A stretch of 42,112 nt of DNA from Spirochaetota bacterium (GCA_016934735.1 JAFGSG010000040.1:1-42112); one strand, 5' to 3'. Counted from the first letter of the stretch, positions 1 to 8,948 are shown. Translations and numbers: made by a program. The notes: generated by a model not told the origin, from the sequence alone.

Positions 1-1
1 T

Positions 2-97
2 CAAATTGAAGCAGTAAAAAGAAATACAAAACGTATCCTGGCAAGCGTTAAAATGCTTGAAATAAATATATGTGACTTGAACGATTTTGTTAAATAA
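2..97 (+). CDS. 3' end of an unidentified protein
   Basis: Only the last 31 codons before a TAA stop are inside the window, so the gene begins upstream. The visible tail is Lys/Ile-rich (it starts QIEAVKRNTKRIL and ends NDFVK) and carries no motif I recognise. A good hairpin terminator follows 14 bases after the stop, which supports this being a real gene end. Function cannot be assigned. Confidence 0.5.
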   Translation, partial: QIEAVKRNTKRILASVKMLEINICDLNDFVK

Positions 98-111
98 TAG
101 CAGGTAAAATG

Positions 112-152
112 CGGGTTTTCCCCGCCGGCAGAGAGAGAAAACCCGTATTTTT
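112..152 (+). terminator. Rho-independent terminator of the upstream gene
   Basis: A perfect 9-bp stem (CGGGTTTTC at 112-120 with GAAAACCCG at 137-145) is followed by TATTTTT. It closes the partial gene at the window start. The rest of the gap up to the IclR gene (about 153-401) is AT-rich and shows only a weak promoter candidate. Confidence 0.75.
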
Positions 153-245
153 AAAATGCTAAAATGAATTGTTCAGCAGAAGTAGATTTAATCCCTATCC
201 AGAGATTATAATTGCTCCGTTTTTTAATTGGTATTAAAATATTTA

Positions 246-275
246 TTGACTCTTTTATGACCAGCTTTCGATACT
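246..275 (+). promoter_or_regulatory. Weak candidate promoter for the IclR gene
   Basis: TTGACT (246-251) is followed after 18 bases by GATACT (270-275). The -35 matches the sigma-70 consensus at 5 of 6 positions and the -10 at 4 of 6. It lies about 125 bases before the IclR start codon. It is a pattern match only. Confidence 0.25.
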
Positions 276-401
276 CCATTGCGAACACTGTTTTGTTTAA
301 TAACAGCTGATAAAATCGGCTGGTTTATAAGCGAAAAGTCCGGGTTATAAGTTGCATATGGCCTTAAATATTTATATTTTTTTGATTAGTTGAGGATATA
401 A

Positions 402-1208
402 ATGAATAAAAATAAAAGTGAAACTTTTTACAACAGGTCTTTGGAAAGAGCGCTTCAGATACTGAATGTTTTTACATCTGAAAAGCAGTCACTCTCTCTT
501 GCTCAACTTTCGGAAAGTCTCAATCTGCCAAGACCTACTGTTTTAAGGCTATGTTCAACACTGGCGAAATATAACTTTTTAAAACATGACTTATTTACAA
601 AAAGATATTCTCTGGGTATTAAGCTTTTCGAACTGGGCAGTATTGTATATAATGCTTTCTCTCTTAGAAGGGTTGCTTCAAGCCATATAATACAGCTGCA
701 AGTAAAGCTTGATACAACAATATTTTTAGGAATAATAGATAATGATGAATTACTATATATAGATAAGATAGATGATTTAAAAAATCCCATTACTTTTACT
801 TCCAAGATCGGCACGCGCCGTACACCTTATTGGGGAATGGTTGGAGCAGCCATTGTGGCATATTTACCTGAGAGTGAAATAGAAAGGCTTTTGCAGAAAT
901 ACCCGTTACAACGGACTTCAAAGAAGTCTATTATAAATAAAGAGGAATTTTTAGAACATCTTCGCAGGATAAAAAATCAGGGATTCGCCTTTGATGATGA
1001 AGGCACTATGGACGGAGTCAGCGGTATTGCCGCCCCGGTATATGATCTAAACGCGAAGGTTATCGGGGCAGTAGGCGTAGCTTTTATTTCTTCTTCAGTG
1101 GATTCGAAGGCCATAAAAAGAATAGTTAAAGAATGCATCTCCACAGCCAGGAACATATCAACCGATATGGGCTATCTTAAAAGATTACAGCCTTCCCGGA
1201 CGGAATAA
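402..1208 (+). CDS. IclR-family transcriptional regulator
   Basis: This 268-residue protein has the IclR layout: an N-terminal winged helix-turn-helix (about residues 12-80, including SLAQLSESLNLPRPTVLRL) and a C-terminal effector-binding domain (about 90-258, with GTMDGVSGIAAPVYD near the end). Length is normal for the family. The ATG is preceded by TTGAGG at a good distance. IclR proteins bind small organic acids or aromatic compounds and usually control adjacent catabolic genes on the same or opposite strand. Here the next genes are a CoA ligase, SDR and thiolase, so it probably controls that block. Two adjacent palindromes at 1451-1485 are plausible operators. The effector is unknown. Confidence 0.9.
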   Translation: MNKNKSETFYNRSLERALQILNVFTSEKQSLSLAQLSESLNLPRPTVLRLCSTLAKYNFLKHDLFTKRYSLGIKLFELGSIVYNAFSLRRVASSHIIQLQVKLDTTIFLGIIDNDELLYIDKIDDLKNPITFTSKIGTRRTPYWGMVGAAIVAYLPESEIERLLQKYPLQRTSKKSIINKEEFLEHLRRIKNQGFAFDDEGTMDGVSGIAAPVYDLNAKVIGAVGVAFISSSVDSKAIKRIVKECISTARNISTDMGYLKRLQPSRTE

Positions 1209-1408
1209 TCCTACAGTAGCTTTATTTTTTATATTTACGAATCTCAGCTTTTATGATTCTATGTTTTCATTCCCCCAATTATTAAAAATAATGCGAGGTA
1301 CGACTTTTGAGGGGGATATAATATTCATCAATAATTTCCCACTGTAAATACTCCTCAAAATTTTTATTATAAACAGCTTAACTTTTTGTATTTTTTAATG
1401 TTTTTACC

Positions 1409-1437
1409 TTGACAAAAAAAGGATATATGGTTAATTA
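1409..1437 (+). promoter_or_regulatory. Candidate promoter of the CoA-ligase operon
   Basis: A perfect -35 box TTGACA (1409-1414) lies in the 368-base gap before the CoA ligase. The sequence 17 bases downstream (TAATTA, 1432-1437) is a poor -10, as might be expected for an activated promoter. Two palindromes follow directly. Upstream in the same gap, TTTTGAGG (1305-1312) and CCTCAAAA (1353-1360) form an inverted repeat followed by TTTTT, possibly the end of the IclR transcript. Confidence 0.35.
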
Positions 1438-1450
1438 TCATAAGATGAAC

Positions 1451-1485
1451 TTAGATTCCATCTAATGAAATTTAAAAAAATTTCA
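1451..1485. promoter_or_regulatory. Two abutting palindromes, possible IclR operators
   Basis: TTAGAT-3-ATCTAA (1451-1465) is followed immediately by TGAAATTT-4-AAATTTCA (1466-1485); both are perfect. They sit just downstream of the TTGACA at 1409 and about 100 bases before the ligase start. IclR dimers and tetramers bind palindromes of this size, so the site is a reasonable operator, but the AT-rich background makes chance palindromes possible. Confidence 0.4.
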
Positions 1486-1582
1486 AATAAGCCGTTAAAA
1501 TACAATTATAATGCAGACTGGTAAATAGTTAATAGTATTTTATACGGCTTTATATTTTCGTATTTCAGAGAGGCAATTGTCT

Positions 1583-2890
1583 ATGCAGTACTGGAATAAT
1601 TACACAGAAACCCTCCCCAGGGAAAAGCTTGAAAATATTGAATTCAATTACTTCAAGAATCTTTTTTCCTATGCAAAATCCCATTCAAAACTCTACCAGG
1701 AAAAGCTAAAGGGTATAGAACCCGGAGACATTAAAACAAAAGAGGATATTAAAAAAGTACCCTTTACTTATAAAGAAGAACTCAGAAAATGGCAGGAGGA
1801 TGTGTCTCCTTTCCCTTATGGGGGCATCCTTGGGGTTAACATCGAAGAAGTATCAACTTTTAGACAAACCAGCGGAACAACCGGCAGGCCGGTTTATGTG
1901 CCGGAAACCTATGAGAGCTGGCAGTGGAGGATTGAATCATGGTGTCATATACTCTGGATGGCCGGATTCAGGCCAAGACACAGGGTTTTTCTTCCATTTG
2001 GTTATAATGTCTATGTAGCATTCTGGGAAGCTCATTATGCTGCAGAGAAACTTGGGTGTGAAGTTATTCCGGGCGGAGCTCTTGATACTAAAGGAAGGGT
2101 CAATAAAATAATTGAATTAAAAGCAAATGCACTGGCAGGGACACCGACATATCTTCTTAATATTGCCCAGGAAGCAAAAAGCATGGGCATTGATCCAAAG
2201 TCATTCGGTATAGAACGCGCTCTCGGTGCAGGGGAGCCTTTGCCGGAAGCAACCAGAAAGCGAATTGAGAATATTTACGGCTGCAAGATGTTTGATCATA
2301 TAGGCAGTACGGAAACATGCGGTTTTGCAGGGATGTGCGAGGCACAGAATGGCCTTCATATTATTGAACCATTTTTTATTGTGGAAATGCTTGACCGGGA
2401 GACGCTTTCAAAAGAAGTCGAAGAGGGCGAACATGGTGTTATTGTTATTACTCCGCTTGGCAGGAGGTCTTTCCCCGTTATAAGGTTTAATACAAATGAT
2501 GTGGCAATCAAGGGTCCTTCCACATGTGATTGCGGCAGAACCTCGCGTAAAATGATGGAGATAGTAGGCAGGGTTGATGATATAAGCAAGGTTCGCGGCG
2601 TCCTTTTTTCGCCGAAAACAGTTGAGCAGTTAATCAGATCGGAATTTCCGGAAATCATTGAATTTGAACTGGTAATTACGCGTGAAGATATAATGGATCA
2701 AATTACTCTAAGGCTTGAACTGGATCCAAGTATTGGGCATAATGATGCTGAAGCTATTGCAGCCAGGCTCAGAGAAAGGCATAAAATTAAGACAAATCTA
2801 TCATGCAAAACAAAAGTAGAACCAGCCGGGGCACTCCCGAGGTTTGATCTTAAAGCCAAACGATTCAAAGATATGAGAGGTAAACACTGA
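1583..2890 (+). CDS. Phenylacetate-CoA-ligase-type acyl/aryl-CoA ligase
   Basis: This 435-residue protein is an adenylate-forming enzyme of the PaaK type, which makes acyl-CoA from a carboxylic acid, ATP and CoA. Visible motifs are the P-loop TSGTTGRP (residues 96-103), GSTETCGF, a CDCGR element and a C-terminal GRVDDISKVRG with the PaaK-type C-terminal domain. Length fits the family (430-440). A TTG six bases upstream is in frame, but the ATG at 1583 sits better behind GAGAGG. It opens the catabolic operon and overlaps the next small ORF by one base. The substrate is probably an aromatic or short organic acid brought in by the TRAP transporter; this is inferred from context only. Confidence 0.88.
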   Translation: MQYWNNYTETLPREKLENIEFNYFKNLFSYAKSHSKLYQEKLKGIEPGDIKTKEDIKKVPFTYKEELRKWQEDVSPFPYGGILGVNIEEVSTFRQTSGTTGRPVYVPETYESWQWRIESWCHILWMAGFRPRHRVFLPFGYNVYVAFWEAHYAAEKLGCEVIPGGALDTKGRVNKIIELKANALAGTPTYLLNIAQEAKSMGIDPKSFGIERALGAGEPLPEATRKRIENIYGCKMFDHIGSTETCGFAGMCEAQNGLHIIEPFFIVEMLDRETLSKEVEEGEHGVIVITPLGRRSFPVIRFNTNDVAIKGPSTCDCGRTSRKMMEIVGRVDDISKVRGVLFSPKTVEQLIRSEFPEIIEFELVITREDIMDQITLRLELDPSIGHNDAEAIAARLRERHKIKTNLSCKTKVEPAGALPRFDLKAKRFKDMRGKH

Positions 2891-3042
2891 TGGAAGAAAT
2901 CAGAAAAGAGATTGATAATATGGAAAAATCTGTTAATAAATTAATAAGTTTAGCTGACGAAAACAATGGCGTTCGAAAGAATGCTGAGATTATTCTGAAT
3001 TTTATATATATTTTGAAATTTATTACACCTGTTGAGAAATGA
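2890..3042 (+). CDS. Small 50-residue protein coupled to the CoA ligase
   Basis: The ATG overlaps the ligase stop (TGATG), the classic sign of translational coupling. The product starts MEEIRKEIDNMEKSVNKL and is predicted helical: a charged first half and a hydrophobic segment near residues 34-46 (EIILNFIYILKFI). I do not recognise a family. It could be a helical partner that stabilises the ligase or docks it to the membrane. An 89-residue antisense frame over the same stretch has no ribosome site and is less likely. The stop is followed by an AT-rich 90-base gap before the SDR gene. Confidence 0.5.
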   Translation: MEEIRKEIDNMEKSVNKLISLADENNGVRKNAEIILNFIYILKFITPVEK

Positions 3043-3132
3043 CGGGTTAAATAAATATATTTTTTTAAAAAGAGCAGTCGAAAAAAACTGTAAAAATGAT
3101 GTAGAATATGATAATATTTTAGGAGGTTCAAC

Positions 3133-3897
3133 ATGTCTTTAGAAGGAAAGCTCGCGCTGGTAACAGGCGCTACAATGCCGCATGGAATCGGAAAAGCAGC
3201 AGCAATTGCTCTGGCAAAAGAAGGCGCGGATGTAGTAGTAACCGGATTTAATCATATGGAAGGAGCGGAAGCGGTTGCAAATGAGATAAAGGCTATGGGA
3301 AGAAAATCCATGGCTGTTAAATTGAACGGCAGGGATTATTCAAGCGTACAGGAAGCATTCGCAATTATAAAAAAGGAACTAGGGCCAGTGGACATTCTTG
3401 TAAATAATGCAGCCCAAATGCGCCATTTCGTTACAATTGCAAAAGCCAGCGTAGAAGAATGGGAAAATGAAGTTAAACTTTGTCTTAATTCTGCCTTTTA
3501 TTGTATTAAAGAGGCGTGGGCAGATATGGCAGAAAAAAAATGGGGCCGTATCATAAACATGACTTCTGTAGCCGCTGTTATGGGCGGGTCAGGTCAGACA
3601 AGTTACAGCGCTGCTAAAGCAGGACTTATAGGGCTTGCTAAATCGTTGGCACTGGAAGGAGCCAGGTTTAATATTACAGCAAACTGTGTTCTTGTCGGGA
3701 CAGCAAACACCGAAGCCTATTATGAACCGATACCGTTAGAAGTCCGGCAAAAATTTGAGAAAAGAATAGCTCTTCGCCGAGTTGCGGAACCTGAAGAGAT
3801 TGCCAATGCCATAGCCTTTGTTGCATCAGACAAGGCTGCGTATATGACCGGTGCTATTGTGAATATGATGGGCGGTATGGATTTGTTTGTATTTTAG
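3133..3897 (+). CDS. Short-chain dehydrogenase/reductase (3-oxoacyl reductase-like)
   Basis: This 254-residue protein has all classical SDR marks: the cofactor loop TGATMPHGIG (residues 11-20), NNAA (91-94), and the catalytic Asn119, Ser145, Tyr158 and Lys162 (YSAAK). The ATG follows a strong AGGAGG. Family members reduce 3-oxoacyl-ACP or oxidise hydroxyacyl-CoA with NAD(P). Lying between a CoA ligase and a thiolase, it may act on a hydroxyacyl-CoA intermediate. The lipid cluster downstream (12.6-28.7 kb) has no obvious ketoreductase of its own, so a role there cannot be excluded. Confidence 0.88.
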   Translation: MSLEGKLALVTGATMPHGIGKAAAIALAKEGADVVVTGFNHMEGAEAVANEIKAMGRKSMAVKLNGRDYSSVQEAFAIIKKELGPVDILVNNAAQMRHFVTIAKASVEEWENEVKLCLNSAFYCIKEAWADMAEKKWGRIINMTSVAAVMGGSGQTSYSAAKAGLIGLAKSLALEGARFNITANCVLVGTANTEAYYEPIPLEVRQKFEKRIALRRVAEPEEIANAIAFVASDKAAYMTGAIVNMMGGMDLFVF

Positions 3898-3956
3898 ATT
3901 ATTAATTTTACCGTAATAATCGGTTTACAGCAGCTAATTTTCAGGAGGAAGTTCAA

Positions 3957-5159
3957 ATGAAAAGTTACACTAAGGCGTATATACCCTATGGAGGATATTA
4001 CTCAACCCCGTTTTCCCGCTGGCAGGGAAGTATGCAGTATGATAACGCTGTTATACTCGGAGCCAACACAGCAAGAAGGTGGTTTCTGGAGAAGAAAATA
4101 GATCCGGCAATACTAGATTATTTATACTTCGGATCTACAGTTGCCCAGAAGCACTGGTTTGTAGCGCACAATTATGCTGCAGCAATTCTGACAGATGATA
4201 AAAAATTCCTACCGGCTCTTTTTGTCAATCAGGCATGCGCAACATCCACTACAATCCTGAATCTCCTGGCAAAGGACATGGAACTCGGAGCATATGAGGT
4301 CGGTTACGGTTTGATGACCGATCGCTGTTCCAATGGGCCGCATACCATATGGCCTGATCCTTTAGGCCCCGGAGGTATGCCTGTAAGAGAAGACTGGAAT
4401 ATGGATAACTTCGAAGGAACACCCAGACACCACGCATTCATGGCGCAGACCGGTGAGAACGTGGCCAAGGAAGTAGGGATTACTAAGGAAGAATGCGACG
4501 CAGTGGTCTTAAGACGCTATGAGCAGTATCAGCAGGCCATTGCCAATGACCGCGCATTTCAGAAACGTTATATGTTTGCTCCGGAAGTAAAAGTCTCCAA
4601 AAAGAAAACCCTGATGGTTGAGGCAGATGAAGGAGTAACACCCAGCACAGCAGAAGGCCTGACTAAACTGAAACCGCAGTTTCCGGGCGGTGTCCTAAGT
4701 TTCGGCGCCCAGACATTCCCTGCTGACGGCAATTGCGGAATCATTGTTTCAACGAGAGAAAAGGCAAAAGAGCTGAGCACAGATGCCAAAAAGGAAATTC
4801 AGATCATTTCCTATGGTTTTGCGCGTGTTAAACCTATGTTCATGCCTGCAGCTCCCATTCCTGCTGCACAGATGGCTCTTGCAAATGCAGACCTTAAAAT
4901 TACAGACATTAAGGCTATTAAAACCCACAATCCGTTTGCAGTAAATGACCTGGCGTTTGCAAAGAAGATGGGTAATGATGTAATGAAGATGAATAATTAT
5001 GGATCTTCTTTAATATATGGTCATCCTCAGGGCCCGACCATAGGAAGGGCAGTTATTGAATTAATCGAAGAGCTGGTTCTCCTCGGTGGCGGATACGGCC
5101 TCGTTACCGGTTGTTCTGCCGGTGATACGGCCGCTTCCTTACTTATAAGGGTTAGTTAA
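3957..5159 (+). CDS. Thiolase-family protein (acyl-CoA C-acyltransferase), copy 1
   Basis: This 400-residue protein shows the thiolase catalytic set: nucleophilic Cys94 (NQACATSTT), His356 (YGHPQGPTIGR) and Cys386 (TGCSAGDTAAS). The usual NEAF motif is replaced by HNPF (KTHNPFAVND), as in SCP2-type thiolases where a His takes that place. Length is normal. The start has AGGAGG upstream. It is closely similar along its length to the thiolase at 10675-11886. It probably cleaves a 3-oxoacyl-CoA with CoA at the end of the pathway begun by the ligase. The operon ends here with a terminator. Confidence 0.88.
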   Translation: MKSYTKAYIPYGGYYSTPFSRWQGSMQYDNAVILGANTARRWFLEKKIDPAILDYLYFGSTVAQKHWFVAHNYAAAILTDDKKFLPALFVNQACATSTTILNLLAKDMELGAYEVGYGLMTDRCSNGPHTIWPDPLGPGGMPVREDWNMDNFEGTPRHHAFMAQTGENVAKEVGITKEECDAVVLRRYEQYQQAIANDRAFQKRYMFAPEVKVSKKKTLMVEADEGVTPSTAEGLTKLKPQFPGGVLSFGAQTFPADGNCGIIVSTREKAKELSTDAKKEIQIISYGFARVKPMFMPAAPIPAAQMALANADLKITDIKAIKTHNPFAVNDLAFAKKMGNDVMKMNNYGSSLIYGHPQGPTIGRAVIELIEELVLLGGGYGLVTGCSAGDTAASLLIRVS

Positions 5160-5169
5160 TATATTTTAA

Positions 5170-5205
5170 GCTGGGGGACAATGATTCGTTCCCCAGCGGT
5201 TTTTT
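5170..5205 (+). terminator. Rho-independent terminator after thiolase 1
   Basis: A 9-bp stem GCTGGGGGA (5170-5178) with TTCCCCAGC (5189-5197), including one G-T pair, is followed by GG and six T. It separates the ligase/SDR/thiolase operon from the TRAP genes. Confidence 0.8.
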
Positions 5206-5353
5206 AAATGTGATATTTTTATTATAAATTATTTATACATAATTAATATAATAAAAATAAATCCCTTCTTTTCTATAAAAGAAAGATATACTTGTTCTAA
5301 GAGCCAATTTATTAAGCTTTTCCGGATAAAATTTAATATTTCAGGAGGAATAT

Positions 5354-5839
5354 ATGCCAAGCAGATTCGAAAATTTAATTATTGTTGTCAGTAAATTCTT
5401 GAATATCATTGCCGGTATAGCTCTCACTGTTATGATGTTTTTAACAGTAATTGATGTGGCATTAAGGGCATTTGGTGCTCCGATAATCGGGACATATGAA
5501 ATTGTAGCATTATTACTTGCATTGGTTATTGGTTTCGGCATTCCACAGGTCTCAATGGACAGAGGCCATGTTTACATGGAAATCCTCCTGAACCTTTTTT
5601 CGAAAAGAAATAAAGCGATTTTAAACACAACCACCCGTATTATATGTATATTTCTATTCATACTCATAGGTTATAACGTAGTCAGCGTTGGAAATGAATT
5701 CCGAATGTCAGGTGAAGTCTCGCCCACCATTAAACTGCCATTTTTCCCAATGGCTTATGGCGTAGGAGTGTGCTGTTTTATAGAATGTTTTGTATTCATT
5801 GTTGATATTTTGAAAATATGGAGGGGTAAATATGAGTGA
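5354..5839 (+). CDS. dctQ: TRAP transporter small permease (DctQ type)
   Basis: This 161-residue membrane protein has four hydrophobic segments (about residues 12-35, 44-66, 88-108, 126-150), the usual DctQ topology and length. TRAP systems import organic acids using an ion gradient; DctQ is the small membrane subunit that pairs with DctM. The ATG follows AGGAGG. The gene overlaps the large permease by 8 bases, so the two are coupled. Confidence 0.88.
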   Translation: MPSRFENLIIVVSKFLNIIAGIALTVMMFLTVIDVALRAFGAPIIGTYEIVALLLALVIGFGIPQVSMDRGHVYMEILLNLFSKRNKAILNTTTRIICIFLFILIGYNVVSVGNEFRMSGEVSPTIKLPFFPMAYGVGVCCFIECFVFIVDILKIWRGKYE

Positions 5840-7133
5840 AATGATGATTGGTCTTGTAGGTCTTATTTTACTGCTTCTTCTTTTTACTACAGGAATAGAA
5901 CTGGGCTTTGCAATGGCATTAGTCGGATTTGTAGGCTTTGCTTTTCTTAATGGTATACAATCTGCAATGATGCTCATAGGCAGTGATATATATAGTGTTA
6001 TATCAAATTACGGGTATACAGTTTTTCCTCTATTTATTCTTATGGGGCAAATCGGATTCAATGCAGGCATAGCGGAAAAACTTTATGGAGCAGCTCATAA
6101 ATTTATCGGCCATATTCCGGGCGGACTTGCTATGGCGACAGTGTTGGGAGCTACCGGATTTAAGGCTATTTGCGGATCTTCGGCTGCTACATCAGCGACA
6201 TTTGCCAGTGTTGCAATCCCGGAAATGGACCGATATGGCTATGACAGAAGACTATCGACTGGAATAGTAGCTACTGTTGGGACACTCGGCTGTATTATAC
6301 CGCCAAGCGTTGTTCTTATTATGTTCGGCATTATTACTGAACAATCCATCGGACAATTATTTTTAGCCGGAATAATTCCGGGACTCATTATAGCTTTCTT
6401 TTTCATGCTAATTATTTATTCATGGGCGAAGATTAATCCAAAGATTGCCCCCATGTCGGAAAGGTCAACATGGAAAGATAGAATTAGTTCGCTCCCTGAA
6501 GTTATATGGGTCATACTTGTCTTTATACTGGTAGTCGGCGGAATTATGACAGGTCTTTTTACTCCTACAGAGGCCGCGGCTGTCGGTACATTTGCTATCC
6601 TGGTTCTGGCAATAATTAGGAAGGGCATGAATTTTAAAGGCTATATTAAATCAGTTGTTGAAGCCCTTCGCACTGCAGGAATGCTTCTTATGCTCCTTGC
6701 GGGGTCAGCGATTCTTGGCCATTTTATAGCTGTAACCAATATACCGCAGAAAGCGGCAGATTGGGTGATTACACTTGCCATTAATCGATATTTAATTTTA
6801 TTTATAATCTGCATCATTTATCTGATCGGTGGATCATTTATTGATGATCTTGCATTCATGATACTTGCTACTCCCATTTTTTATCCTGTTATACTTAAGC
6901 TAGGATTTAATGCAGTCTGGTTTGGAATAGTAATAGGTGTTGTAGTAATGATCGGGGTGGTTATACCACCGGTAGCTATTTGTGTTTTTGTTGTTAAAAA
7001 CATAACCAAGGAACCAATGGGTCGAATATACCGCGGTGTATTGCCGTTCCTGATCTCTCTGGTAGTTGCATGGGGTCTTCTGTTGGTATTCCCTCAGCTG
7101 GCTCTTTGGCTTCCATCGTTGTTTTTTAATTAA
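5832..7133 (+). CDS. dctM: TRAP transporter large permease (DctM type)
   Basis: This 433-residue protein is almost entirely hydrophobic with about 12 membrane segments, typical of the DctM/IT superfamily channel subunit. Recognisable elements include GATGFKAICGSSAATSATFA and GTLGCIIPPSVVLIMFG, both family hallmarks. Length is normal. It lies between DctQ (8-base overlap) and DctP (gap of about 277 bases with a hairpin). With DctQ and DctP it should form a complete importer for the acid used by the neighbouring beta-oxidation genes. Confidence 0.92.
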   Translation: MSEMMIGLVGLILLLLLFTTGIELGFAMALVGFVGFAFLNGIQSAMMLIGSDIYSVISNYGYTVFPLFILMGQIGFNAGIAEKLYGAAHKFIGHIPGGLAMATVLGATGFKAICGSSAATSATFASVAIPEMDRYGYDRRLSTGIVATVGTLGCIIPPSVVLIMFGIITEQSIGQLFLAGIIPGLIIAFFFMLIIYSWAKINPKIAPMSERSTWKDRISSLPEVIWVILVFILVVGGIMTGLFTPTEAAAVGTFAILVLAIIRKGMNFKGYIKSVVEALRTAGMLLMLLAGSAILGHFIAVTNIPQKAADWVITLAINRYLILFIICIIYLIGGSFIDDLAFMILATPIFYPVILKLGFNAVWFGIVIGVVVMIGVVIPPVAICVFVVKNITKEPMGRIYRGVLPFLISLVVAWGLLLVFPQLALWLPSLFFN

Positions 7134-7367
7134 GAATTTATTAATTATTTGATTTTAGATGCAAGGATAATATATTAATTTCTAAAATATTGAGCTAAAA
7201 ATGATAATTGTTATTAATTTCGAAAAAAAATTTTATAAAGATATATAAGTTACATAATCGGAATTTAAAAATTATTTTTAATGGTGATTCGGTAGTATAT
7301 TTACTTCACATGGTTACTATTAATCCCCGCCATTGACGGTGATAATAGAAAATATAATAAAAAGCAA

Positions 7368-7385
7368 AGCTGATTGGAATCAGCT
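7368..7385 (+). promoter_or_regulatory. Hairpin just upstream of dctP
   Basis: A perfect palindrome AGCTGATT-GG-AATCAGCT is followed by CATCTTTTT and then the dctP ribosome site AAAAGGAGG. A perfect TATAAT lies at 7353-7358, just before it. The hairpin may protect the 5' end of a separate dctP message or attenuate read-through from dctQM. The gap otherwise (7134-7350) is AT-rich and shows nothing clear. Confidence 0.4.
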
Positions 7386-7410
7386 CATCTTTTTAAAAGG
7401 AGGTAGTGAT

Positions 7411-8466
7411 ATGTTAAAAAAGTTAGTTTTATCAGTGTTTGTGTTTTCATTGCTGTTCTCCGCTTCTATTAATGCAGAGGAGGTGAAGCTTAAATTTGCT
7501 AACTATTTTCCGCCAATGCATATGAACTCTGTTGTAATGGGCAAATACTGTGAGGAGCTGAATAAAAAGCTTGCAGGGAAAGTAGAACTTACACAGTACA
7601 CAGGCGGAACACTGCTCACTGCGCCTAAAATGGCAGCAGGTGTAGCATCCGGAATTGCAGATATCGGCCTCTCAAACTGTTCCTATTCCAGAGGGCGTTT
7701 TCCGGTTATGGAGATTACCGAGCTGCCGCTTGGATTCCCAAGCAGCTGGATTGCAACCCATATATCCAATGAATTCTATAATAAATATAAACCTAAGGAA
7801 TGGGATCCATACCAGGTTCTTATGTTCAGCACCAGCCCGCCAAATGTTGTGCAGACGCAAAATAAAAAGGTAACAAATCTGCAAGCTTTGAAAGGACTTA
7901 GGATCCGTTCACAGGGGAGGCTTGCAGACATAGTAAAGTCGCTCGGAGCCACACCAACGCCCATTGAGATAGTGGATCTTTATGAATCACTTAAGAGAAA
8001 TGTCGTTGATGGCAGCTATATTCCGCTGGAAACATTGAAAGGTTTTAAATTAGGCGAAGTGCAAAAATATGTTACCGGTGCAATAAATATAGGCAGTGTC
8101 TATGGCTTCTATGTGGTAATGAATAAGAACAAGTGGGAATCCCTGCCTCCAGACGTACAGAAAGTAATGAGTGATTTCAGTAAGGAATTTATAGGTAGAT
8201 GGGCCGTTGAATGGAACAGGATTGATATTGAAGGGGCAGAATACTTTAAGAAGCTCGGCGGCCAGATACTGTCTATTCCGGCTTCCGAATCTGCTAAATG
8301 GGTTAAAGCTACTCAGCCCGTTATTAATGACTATAAGAAAGATTTAATAACCAAGGGCTATAAATCATCAGAAGTCGACGAATGGATAAAATATATAAAG
8401 ACCCGAATAAATTACTGGAAAGCACAGGAGAAAAAAAGGAAAATACCGACAGCCTATAAGTATTAA
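7411..8466 (+). CDS. dctP: TRAP transporter substrate-binding protein (DctP type)
   Basis: This 351-residue periplasmic protein starts with a clear signal peptide (MLKKLVLSVFVFSLLF, likely cut after SINA at residue 22). It carries the DctP-fold element LQALKGLRIRSQG with the arginine that normally salt-bridges a ligand carboxylate. An upstream in-frame TTG (7333) would add 26 residues before the signal peptide; the ATG at 7411 is chosen because AAGGAGG precedes it and the signal peptide then begins at residue 1. The ligand is unknown, presumably an organic acid. A strong hairpin follows the gene. Confidence 0.92.
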   Translation: MLKKLVLSVFVFSLLFSASINAEEVKLKFANYFPPMHMNSVVMGKYCEELNKKLAGKVELTQYTGGTLLTAPKMAAGVASGIADIGLSNCSYSRGRFPVMEITELPLGFPSSWIATHISNEFYNKYKPKEWDPYQVLMFSTSPPNVVQTQNKKVTNLQALKGLRIRSQGRLADIVKSLGATPTPIEIVDLYESLKRNVVDGSYIPLETLKGFKLGEVQKYVTGAINIGSVYGFYVVMNKNKWESLPPDVQKVMSDFSKEFIGRWAVEWNRIDIEGAEYFKKLGGQILSIPASESAKWVKATQPVINDYKKDLITKGYKSSEVDEWIKYIKTRINYWKAQEKKRKIPTAYKY

Positions 8467-8503
8467 GATTGTTTACTTAAGAGAGATCATATTTTTGTGC
8501 AGG

Positions 8504-8542
8504 ACGGCCGCATCCAGCGTTCAGGCGAGATGCGGCCGTTTG
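8504..8542 (+). terminator. Strong hairpin terminator after dctP
   Basis: An 11-bp perfect GC-rich stem, ACGGCCGCATC (8504-8514) with GATGCGGCCGT (8529-8539), ends in TTT and an AT-rich stretch. The T-run is short but the stem is strong, and it directly follows dctP. Confidence 0.7.
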
Positions 8543-8948
8543 ATATTTATGAATAATTATTCGTTTATTTATTGAATAAATATGTAAAAATTTATTTCCA
8601 AAAATTTATTGATTTGATGATAAATTAAATCCTTTTCCTGAAAAAGTGGTTATTGAATAGTATGATATTCAGGCAGTCAATTTCAATAAAAAATTAATCT
8701 ATTGCTGATTGGGGACTGGTTGATTATTTTTTTGTTGACTTTCCGACTCCGTCTTTTATCGTTGTCCTTAAGTGAATAAAACACTTGTTTGTTATATACA
8801 ATTAAATATATATAAAATCTACATACACTTTACACAAATTATATTAATGTTAAGGTGCTAAATTCTGCTTATTATATTGATTTTTACGCAATTTTATACC
8901 CTTAACAAATATATCTCACTAAAAATATGCTAATATAGGAGGATTTAT
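8543..8948. other. 406-base AT-rich gap before the beta-oxidation operon
   Basis: No gene is seen in either strand. Possible + strand promoter pieces are TTGACT (8735-8740), and TTGTTT (8785-8790) followed at an 18-20 base spacing by TATATATAAA (8809-8818 region). Neither is strong. The gene downstream has TAGGAGG before its ATG. Confidence 0.4.

Noticed and set aside
2865..3134. 89-codon - strand frame over the 50-residue ORF
   Set aside because: No ribosome site and low-complexity hydrophobic sequence; the coupled + strand ORF explains the region better.
7333..7410. TTG start adding 26 residues to the TRAP binding protein
   Set aside because: The ATG at 7411 has AAGGAGG before it and a signal peptide starting at residue 1.
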